A stretch of 47,328 nucleotides of DNA from Microcaldota archaeon (GTDB lineage Archaea > Micrarchaeota > Micrarchaeia > Micrarchaeales > CABMGC01): contig JAGDXY010000026.1 of assembly GCA_023256495.1 (NCBI GenBank), positions 1 through 47,328 on the forward strand, given 5' to 3'. The position numbers were made by a program, and so were the translations under genes. Of the stretch, positions 41,791 through 47,328 are shown one piece after another. The stretch's first letter is position 1; the number at the start of each line of letters is the position of its first letter. A model generated the notes under the pieces. It was not told the DNA's origin. It searched no databases and worked only from the letters and a program-made list of their open reading frames with translations.

Positions 41791-42559
41791 TAGTATGTAT
41801 AAGTTTTCTATTTCTGATAGCAAAGATAAGATTGTTTCTGATTTAGCTGATTATATAAGAGATAGGACATCAAAAGGCAATAACGAAAGACCAAGCAAAC
41901 ATGAACTTTCTTTGTTTATATCTCTTGAATTTCTAAAACATGTAATGTCAGAATCATATCCTTATAATATAAAAATAGATTATGAAAAGCTCATAGAAAC
42001 AAACGATGATATAAGCATTTGCAGAAGCGATAATCCTATATATAAGTCTTATAGGTATATATCTGATTTTCTGGTTAGTATTAGTGCAGATGGCTACAAA
42101 AATAATTCTATTATAGAAACGCATGGTTTCAATCTTAAAAAACCATTCTCAAAATTTAATGTTAATTTTGTAAGAAAGATGCTTTGCGTAAGTGAATCAA
42201 TAAATGATCCTATTTATATTTTTGGGAATCTGCATTTTAATCAATTTAAAAAAATAATGCGAGATGTAAACAAGAAGAGTATTAAAAATTCACATTTGTA
42301 TTATATAAATGAGACTTCTTATCTAAAAGCTTTTAGTTCTTATAAACAAGCTATCATGTATAATGAAGGATTGTTAGCCTTATTATATAGTCTTGGTTTA
42401 TTAGATACAAAACCGATAGTAGCTCTTGCAATAAAAAGAGGCGCCGACCCCAAAATATTCAAAAGCGAGATAATGTCTATTATTGATATAGAATTTATAA
42501 AATATCTTACTGTTTTCCTTTCAATATTAAATAACGAGAAAAAAATACTTAGACATTGA
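41780..42559 (+). CDS. Uncharacterised protein
   Basis: This 259-residue soluble, mostly helical protein is not recognised. Segments include HELSLFISLEFLKHVMSE, NPIYKSYRYISDFLVSI and YKQAIMYNEGLLALLYSLGLLDTKPIVALAIKRGADPKIFKSEIMSI. The last part somewhat recalls primase large subunit (PriL) helices, but the four iron-sulfur cysteines are missing (only two Cys in total), so I do not assign it. No membrane helix is present. It is on the plus strand just before prefoldin alpha, with a separate promoter-like tract between. Confidence 0.65.
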   Translation: MRNDSMYKFSISDSKDKIVSDLADYIRDRTSKGNNERPSKHELSLFISLEFLKHVMSESYPYNIKIDYEKLIETNDDISICRSDNPIYKSYRYISDFLVSISADGYKNNSIIETHGFNLKKPFSKFNVNFVRKMLCVSESINDPIYIFGNLHFNQFKKIMRDVNKKSIKNSHLYYINETSYLKAFSSYKQAIMYNEGLLALLYSLGLLDTKPIVALAIKRGADPKIFKSEIMSIIDIEFIKYLTVFLSILNNEKKILRH

Positions 42560-42599
42560 AATATAAAGTATTATAAATATTTAAATGATAAGTTATTAC

Positions 42600-43016
42600 A
42601 TGGCCAATGATACAAAAAGTGGAAAAAATAGAGATGAGCTTTTATATTTAAGAGATTTATATCTAAATGAATATGAAATGTTAAATGCAGAGATAAACAA
42701 TTATTATATGGTAAAAGATTATTTAGATAAAACTCTAGATTTCTTGAAGAATGTAGATAAATTGTATAAAAATAATGTTTGGTTTCCTTTATTTAATCTT
42801 TTTGTTAATGCAAAAATAGAGAGTATTGATAAATTCTTGGTATATGTGGGGGGCAATTATTCTATAGAAATGAGTAGAGATAAGGCAATAGCTTTTTTTG
42901 AAAGCAGAAAGAAAGAAGTAAATGAGGGTTTAGAGATGGCTTCAAAAGAAAAAAATGAGCTAGAGAAGAGGCTCATTTCTATAGAAGAACAATTGCACGG
43001 TGAAGGTGGTGTTTGA
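42600..43016 (+). CDS. pfdA: Prefoldin alpha subunit
   Basis: Jellyfish-shaped chaperone subunit that holds unfolded proteins, about 138 residues. Two coiled-coil helices (about 10-50 and 100-135) flank a beta region: NNVWFPLFNLFVNAKIESIDKFLVYVGGNYSIEMSRDKAIAFFESRKKEV, the typical alpha-class pattern. ATG 42600 is preferred to ATG 42585 because it lies about 25 bases after ATTATAAATATT. It overlaps ftsY by eight bases, the common archaeal pfdA-ftsY order. Confidence 0.88.
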   Translation: MANDTKSGKNRDELLYLRDLYLNEYEMLNAEINNYYMVKDYLDKTLDFLKNVDKLYKNNVWFPLFNLFVNAKIESIDKFLVYVGGNYSIEMSRDKAIAFFESRKKEVNEGLEMASKEKNELEKRLISIEEQLHGEGGV

Positions 43017-43977
43017 TCAAATAAAGAAGAAATTCTCTGAGTTTATAAACAATATATCAAAGAAAGAAGAGAGCAAGGAAGATAAAATTGATCTATCATT
43101 ATCAACCAAAGTAAAAGCAATAATAAAAGATGAGATACAATTAAAAGATAGTGATATAGATGATTATTTAGAAAAGCTTAGGCTAGAGCTTCTAAAAAGC
43201 GATGTTGCTTTTGATAGTGTAGATAAGATAATTGATAAGATAAGAAGCAATTTACTAAATTCTAAAGTAAAAACTAGTAATATAGAAGAATCTATAAAAA
43301 ACATAATAAAAAATAGCCTGTTTGATATAATAAAAGTTGATAAGACAATAGATCTTATTTCATTAATAAATGAAAAGAAGGAAAAACCTTTTGTAATATT
43401 GTTCATTGGTCCAAACGGTAGTGGCAAAACAACAACCATAGCAAAGATTGCATATATGCTAAAAGAAAATAATCTTTCTGTGGTTATATCTGCTAGCGAT
43501 ACATTTAGAGCTGCAGCGATAGAACAAGTTCTTGAGCATGCAAATAAATTAGGTATAGAGGTTATAGCAAAGGGCTATGGTGCTGATCCAGCAAGTGTTG
43601 CATTTGATGCAATAGCACATGCAAAGTCAAAGAAAATAGATGTTGTATTAATAGATACTGCAGGCCGACAAGATAGCAATGAAAATCTTATTAATGAAGT
43701 AAAGAAAATCAATAAGGTTTCAAAACCCGATCTAAGGATTTTTGTTGGTGAGGCCATAGCTGGCAACGCTTTACTTGAGCAAATAAGGCATTTTTCAGAA
43801 GCAATAGGTATTGATGGCATAATATTAACTAAAATAGACTGTGATGCAAAAGGAGGAAATACATTATCTATTTTATCTGAGACAAAAATACCTATTTTAT
43901 ATCTTGGAACAGGTGAATCATATAAAGCTCTAGAAGTTTATAAGCCAGAGGCAATAATAGACTCAATAATAAGCTAA
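43009..43977 (+). CDS. ftsY: Signal recognition particle receptor FtsY
   Basis: SRP GTPase docking ribosome-nascent chains at the membrane, about 322 residues. The N domain (LEKLRLELLKSDVAFDSVDKII) is followed by G1 GPNGSGKTTTIAKIAYML, then SASDTFRAAAIEQ, DTAGRQDSNENLINE, G4 TKIDCDAKGGN and GTGE. A short charged N-terminal tail replaces the long A domain. The GTG at 43009 (MFDQIKKKF) is chosen since it matches the family start and has GGTGA five bases upstream; GTG 43000 is possible. Confidence 0.96.
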   Translation: MFDQIKKKFSEFINNISKKEESKEDKIDLSLSTKVKAIIKDEIQLKDSDIDDYLEKLRLELLKSDVAFDSVDKIIDKIRSNLLNSKVKTSNIEESIKNIIKNSLFDIIKVDKTIDLISLINEKKEKPFVILFIGPNGSGKTTTIAKIAYMLKENNLSVVISASDTFRAAAIEQVLEHANKLGIEVIAKGYGADPASVAFDAIAHAKSKKIDVVLIDTAGRQDSNENLINEVKKINKVSKPDLRIFVGEAIAGNALLEQIRHFSEAIGIDGIILTKIDCDAKGGNTLSILSETKIPILYLGTGESYKALEVYKPEAIIDSIIS

Positions 43978-44017
43978 TTACTTTTAAAGTTTTATTTCAT
44001 AATTTAAATTAGATCTT

Positions 44018-45328
44018 ATGGACTCTGATATGTTTAAAGAATTTGAGAATAGAGTATTTGATGAGCTTAACGGACGTTTTTCAGAATTTGATACAGATGA
44101 AGAGCGATATAATTATTTAAAGAATGTAATAAAATCATTAAAGCCTGATTTGCCAGATGAAGACATACAAAAAATATTCAAAGATGCCTTAGATTATTTT
44201 CCTATAAATGAATATCTCAATGATGAGAAAGTAGAAGATATAATGATAAATAACACAAAAAATATCTTTGTTTATACATCTGATCGTGGTTATGTTAATA
44301 CAAACAAAAGAATTGACTCTAGAGAAGAACTCAATAGATTAGTAAAGAAGTTTAAACTATTCTCTACAAACATAACAAACGATAAGATCTTTGACGTTCA
44401 TTTACCTAATGGCTCAAGAGTAAATATTGTTGATTCACCATTGGGTTATGATATAACAATAAGAAACTTTAAATCTAGGCCATTTAGTATTCTAGATCTA
44501 ATAAATGCAAATGAACTAACTTATATGCTTGCTGCGAGATTATGGTTATATGCAGAAGGGCTAAAGGTAAGACCTGCAAACCTCCTCATTGGTGGCTTGC
44601 CTGGCGCAGGTAAAAGTACATTGCTAAATGCAATGTTTAGTTTCTTCAGACCAGAAACTAGAATAATTACTATAGAAGAAACATATGAACTTAATACAGA
44701 GACGCAAGAAAATTGTGTTAGATTAGAGACAGGGCCAGGTATCACTATGGCGGATTTGGTAAAAGCAGCATTGAGAATGAGGCCAGATCTTATCATAATT
44801 GGAGAGGTAAGAGGGGAAGAAGCAAAAGATATGCTTACTGCTATGAATATAGGAAAGATCTCTATGGGTACTATACACGCAAGTAATTCTAGAGATATAA
44901 TAACTAGATTAGAGCACACCCCTATGAATATAGATATGGATATAATACCACTTATTGATGCTCTTATAATTGTATCTCAAGTTAATGAAAATGGCAAGCT
45001 TGTTAGAAAAGTAACACAGGTTTCAGAAATATCTGGAATAGAAACCCAAATTCTATTATCTGATCTATACAAATATGACTATAAAACTCACAAAGGTAGC
45101 GACATATTACCTAGTGTTACATATAGAGATACATTGGCCAGGCTAACAGGCCTAACACCTACAGATATAGTACTAGAAGAACAGAGAAGAGCAAAGATAT
45201 TAGAGCAATTAAACAAACTTGGTATTAGAGATATTAACGGCATAAATGAGTTTTGTAGAAGCTATTATGATAATCCAAAACAAGCCCTAATAAAAATAGA
45301 TATGAAAGATCTTGCACAATTCTATTGA
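44018..45328 (+). CDS. Type IV pilus/archaellum-type secretion ATPase (TadA/GspE family)
   Basis: Hexameric ATPase that assembles pili, 436 residues. It has an N-terminal helical domain, then DYFPINEYLNDEKVEDIMINN, Walker A GGLPGAGKST (about 193-202), the Asp box IITIEETYEL, Walker B MRPDLIIIGEVRGEEA, and the His box GTIHASNSRD. It would power assembly of pilin-like subunits, such as the two class III leader proteins 20-27 kb away. The TadC-like membrane partner and prepilin peptidase are not in the window. It stands alone and overlaps aIF6 convergently by seven bases. Confidence 0.93.
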   Translation: MDSDMFKEFENRVFDELNGRFSEFDTDEERYNYLKNVIKSLKPDLPDEDIQKIFKDALDYFPINEYLNDEKVEDIMINNTKNIFVYTSDRGYVNTNKRIDSREELNRLVKKFKLFSTNITNDKIFDVHLPNGSRVNIVDSPLGYDITIRNFKSRPFSILDLINANELTYMLAARLWLYAEGLKVRPANLLIGGLPGAGKSTLLNAMFSFFRPETRIITIEETYELNTETQENCVRLETGPGITMADLVKAALRMRPDLIIIGEVRGEEAKDMLTAMNIGKISMGTIHASNSRDIITRLEHTPMNIDMDIIPLIDALIIVSQVNENGKLVRKVTQVSEISGIETQILLSDLYKYDYKTHKGSDILPSVTYRDTLARLTGLTPTDIVLEEQRRAKILEQLNKLGIRDINGINEFCRSYYDNPKQALIKIDMKDLAQFY

Positions 45329-45996
45329 AGATCTAATGCTTCTGCTATTCTAGAAATTTCATAGCCACTTGTCCTCTTGCCTATTATCATACCTTTAGAA
45401 TTTGCTATCACAGATAAGCCAATACTTGTAGAGCCTAAATTAGCAGTTGAGGCTACTATATTCTTAAAATAATTATTAATCTTGCTTATTTCGTTGTCAT
45501 TTGCTAATGTATTTATTACAATTCCTTTATTTGTTATTATATTATTGGCACCTGTTGTATTATAACCACCTATTGCTAATCTTATCGTTTCTACACCTAA
45601 CACATCACTTATTTTCTTTTCCTCTTCTTTGTTGAATTCTGGGTTTATTATTGCTATTTTATCATTTGCCAATATATTATTTCTAAGTGCATTGAGTTTA
45701 GTATGCATCACTTCTACATTCAAATCATTGTTTTTAATCTGCTCTTTTAAAATTTCTAATTCGTAATCATTAATTAAATCAGGTATTAATATGCCGTTTT
45801 CATTAGAGGATACAAATATGCCAACAAAATCAGAACCATCAATGCTCAATTTAAATACATCATTTATTTCTAATATATCTCTTATTATATTCTCCACGCT
45901 CCTCGGTAGATCATTTCCTATTATAGCATATTTGTCGTTTGCGGTTGCGAATACACCAACATAGTCACTTCCCAGTATCTGATACTTTGTTATCAT
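45322..45996 (-). CDS. eif6: Translation initiation factor aIF6
   Basis: Anti-association factor binding the large subunit, about 224 residues, with five similar beta-alpha units: YQILGSDYVGVFATANDKYAIIG, GSDFVGIFVSSNENGILIP, LNALRNNILANDKIAIINP, GYNTTGANNIITNKGIVI, TSIGLSVIANSKGMIIG. The ATG at 45996 is chosen over an upstream TTG (46023), because it begins at the conserved first unit and has GAGG upstream. It overlaps eL31 by 32 bases. Confidence 0.95.
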   Translation of the reverse strand: MITKYQILGSDYVGVFATANDKYAIIGNDLPRSVENIIRDILEINDVFKLSIDGSDFVGIFVSSNENGILIPDLINDYELEILKEQIKNNDLNVEVMHTKLNALRNNILANDKIAIINPEFNKEEEKKISDVLGVETIRLAIGGYNTTGANNIITNKGIVINTLANDNEISKINNYFKNIVASTANLGSTSIGLSVIANSKGMIIGKRTSGYEISRIAEALDLQ

Positions 45997-46249
45997 TTTT
46001 AATTTCCTCGTATAAATCGGCAAGTAATTTATTATTTTCTTCTTTTAGTACAACCTTTATATTCCTTAAATGTTTTAATGCTTTATTTTTGACTATAAAA
46101 TCATTTAGCTTTTTGCTTATCTTAAATTCATCTTTCTTTGCATGTCTTTTAATTAGTCTTCTTAGTTCTATAGCAACGAGTCTATTTCTTCTTTTTGAAT
46201 GTGCTCTTATCAATCTCTTCTTTAAATTTAAAATTATTACTTTATCCAT
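45965..46249 (-). CDS. rpl31e: Ribosomal protein eL31
   Basis: Large-subunit protein near the tunnel exit, 94 residues. IILNLKKRLIRAHSKRRNRLVAIELRRLIKRHAKKDEFKISKKLNDFIVKN follows the family (two helices with a basic RH and a conserved LN). The usual W-x-R-G segment is altered to KNKALKHLRNIKVVLKEE. Position between eL39 and aIF6 is the standard archaeal order. Confidence 0.92.
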   Translation of the reverse strand: MDKVIILNLKKRLIRAHSKRRNRLVAIELRRLIKRHAKKDEFKISKKLNDFIVKNKALKHLRNIKVVLKEENNKLLADLYEEIKNDNKVSDTGK

Positions 46250-46253
46250 ATTA

Positions 46254-46415
46254 TCAATCCTTTATTCTAAGCTTTTGATGTCTCCAATCTCTTGCATGTA
46301 TATTATAATATACTCTCCTGTGCTTTCTTAGCATCGCCAATAATGGTAATCTATCTCTAGATTGTCTCAACATATGAATTAATCTCCTTTTTTTCATAAA
46401 AGACTTTTTGCTCAA
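46254..46415 (-). CDS. rpl39e: Ribosomal protein eL39, TTG start
   Basis: A 53-residue frame starts at TTG, with GAGGTG five bases upstream. Translation: MSKKSFMKKRRLIHMLRQ, SRDRLPLLAMLRKHRRVYY, NIHARDWRHQKLRIKD. The basic composition, the R..P...ML..RRV..N...R.WR pattern and position before eL31 identify eL39, the small exit-tunnel protein. An in-frame ATG at 46397 would remove conserved N-terminal residues. Confidence 0.88.
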   Translation of the reverse strand: MSKKSFMKKRRLIHMLRQSRDRLPLLAMLRKHRRVYYNIHARDWRHQKLRIKD

Positions 46416-46424
46416 GATAACACC

Positions 46425-46718
46425 TCATTTATGTTTAAATTCAATCTTAGGCTCTGGCCTAGAAGAGAGCTTTAGTAATATCTCTTTAAGCTCATCTTCA
46501 CTTAGCATTCTATTTAATCTATTTGCTTGAATATTTGCAACCAATATATTTAATACAGTTTTATATAGTTCATAATTTGCAAGCTTGACATTCATAAGTC
46601 TCTCATATGCCTTTGGAGTTAGATATTTTCTAACTATGCTTAGCAAGCTCTGCTCCTCTTCTAATTCTTTTAATCTTTTTTTCAATGCTTTATCTAATTC
46701 CTTATCGTTTTCATCCAT
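46425..46718 (-). CDS. PDCD5-family dsDNA-binding protein
   Basis: Small helical protein, 97 residues: a charged N-terminal helix (DKALKKRLKELEEEQSLLSIVRKYLTPKAYERLMNVKLANYELYKTVLNILVANIQANRLN) and a disordered basic tail. The compact three-helix core with YLTPKAYERL and ANYELY matches archaeal PDCD5/DUF122. Its usual neighbour eS19 is upstream. ATG 46718 is chosen, nine bases after GGTG; GTG 46730 is possible. Confidence 0.9.
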   Translation of the reverse strand: MDENDKELDKALKKRLKELEEEQSLLSIVRKYLTPKAYERLMNVKLANYELYKTVLNILVANIQANRLNRMLSEDELKEILLKLSSRPEPKIEFKHK

Positions 46719-46722
46719 CTTC

Positions 46723-47139
46723 TCATGCACCTTTTGCCAATTCGTTTGCTATATGATCTAAAAAGCTTTTTCCTGCTGGTGTTACTACTCTGCCACCTTT
46801 TACTTTAGTCACAAAACCTGCTTTTTCTAGTTCATTCAATGCATCTCTTATTATGCTACCACCTGCCTTATAATGGTGGTGATGTATATAAGCAACATGT
46901 CTTTTTCTATTTCCATATCTTGTTCTCAATCTAGATACTCCTATAGGCCCATTTAGATATATTGTTCTAAGCAATGATGCACTTCTTACATACCAAAAGT
47001 CTTTATCACTTGGTGGTCTCTCTCTACCTGCACCACTCTTTACGAAATCTACATACTCTGGTTTGCTTATCTTTTCTTTTAGAAGCTCAGCTACTCTTTT
47101 TATTAGTAATTGTGGGTCTACATCTTTAACATTAGCCAT
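46723..47139 (-). CDS. rps19e: Ribosomal protein eS19
   Basis: Small-subunit protein needed for 30S/40S maturation, about 138 residues: VDPQLLIKRVAELLKEKISKPEYVDFVKSGAGRERPPSDKDFWYVRSASLLRTIYLNGPIGVSRLRTRYGNRKRHV, then GGSIIRDALNELEKAGFV. ATG 47139 (MANVKDVDP) is preferred to an upstream frame extension and lies about 25-30 bases after an AT-rich TATA-like tract. It leads the eS19-PDCD5-eL39-eL31-aIF6 unit. Confidence 0.96.
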   Translation of the reverse strand: MANVKDVDPQLLIKRVAELLKEKISKPEYVDFVKSGAGRERPPSDKDFWYVRSASLLRTIYLNGPIGVSRLRTRYGNRKRHVAYIHHHHYKAGGSIIRDALNELEKAGFVTKVKGGRVVTPAGKSFLDHIANELAKGA

Positions 47140-47263
47140 AAGAATCAACTTAGAAGACTAAATATTATTTATCTTAATAAGTTATAAATATATTTCTCTT
47201 TTAGTTTTTGATTTTTAATAAAAAGAAAAGATATAAATATCAGAAAAAGCATAATTAATATTA

Positions 47264-47328
47264 ATGAATGATGTACCAGATAAAATTAAAAACGCATTTG
47301 AAAATATTAAAAATATAATACCTTTTCC
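47264..47328 (+). CDS. Start of an unidentified gene (cut by window end)
   Basis: An ATG lies about 27 bases after AGATATAAATATC, a good TATA box, and opens a frame (MNDVPDKIKNAFENIKNIIP...) that runs to the window end. Too little is visible to identify it. Confidence 0.55.
   Translation, partial: MNDVPDKIKNAFENIKNIIPF

Noticed and set aside
41780-42559. DNA primase large subunit PriL
   Set aside because: Only two cysteines and no recognisable PriL iron-sulfur motif; the resemblance is limited to helical content.

Overview
The window is a compact, AT-rich archaeal chromosome segment. The archaeal assignment rests on the ribosomal protein set (eL19, eL32, eL31, eL39, eS4, eS19, P1), fibrillarin, aIF6, Trm1, an archaeal CCA-adding enzyme, RNase P Rpp29, prefoldin alpha, PDCD5, TATA boxes about 25 bp before leaderless starts, and GGTGAT-type Shine-Dalgarno (SD) sequences before internal genes. 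Several features suggest a small-genome DPANN-type archaeon of the Micrarchaeota/Parvarchaeota/Nanoarchaeota kind: overlapping genes, shortened proteins, a divergent 16S 5' end, and pilin-like leaders of the form AMEYLMTYGWA. This placement is inference; the lineage is not proven here. A Fe/Mn superoxide dismutase suggests contact with oxygen.

Layout. 1-~356: 5' part of 16S rRNA (minus strand) with leader and promoter. 0.48-1.64 kb: an RMD1-like membrane protein behind tRNA-Gly. 1.7-7.7 kb: HAD-like protein, signal peptidase I, SMC and a site-2 protease with a CBS-like tail. 7.8-13.9 kb: S-layer protein and two glycosylated-looking membrane proteins that share a four-cysteine domain. 13.9-17.6 kb: M1 aminopeptidase, Hjc resolvase and a stand-alone NFACT-R protein. 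17.6-23.7 kb: a surface region with a 743-residue pilin-like, mucin-like adhesin ending in a Hint domain, two small membrane-anchored proteins, CysRS, a LamG pilin-like protein and tRNA-Ala. 23.8-33.6 kb: housekeeping RNA genes (CCA enzyme, Fap7/AK6, Trm1, RtcB, fibrillarin), tRNA-Leu with an interrupted T-loop, a C39-like protein, SOD, a second M50 protease and several unknowns. 33.7-41.6 kb: one minus-strand ribosomal block, Rnp1 through uS5, joined to uL1-uL10-P1 and a ferredoxin. 41.8-45.3 kb: an unknown protein, prefoldin alpha, FtsY and a type IV pilus-type ATPase. 45.3-47.1 kb: minus-strand eS19-PDCD5-eL39-eL31-aIF6. The window ends in the start of a plus-strand gene.

The genes fall into two functional groups. 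One makes and matures translation machinery (rRNA, tRNAs, tRNA processing and modification, ribosomal proteins, SRP receptor). The other builds and processes the cell surface (S-layer, pilin-like adhesins, secretion ATPase, signal peptidase, intramembrane proteases). The strongest unusual items are the pilin/mucin/Hint adhesin with an excisable cysteine-rich cassette, the tRNA-Leu whose T-loop carries a 10-nt insertion consistent with a minimal intron, the tandem surface genes with a duplicated Cys domain, and apparent pseudoenzymes (HAD-like, C39-like). No intergenic stretch exceeds about 300 bases, and I saw no CRISPR array, insertion sequence or origin.
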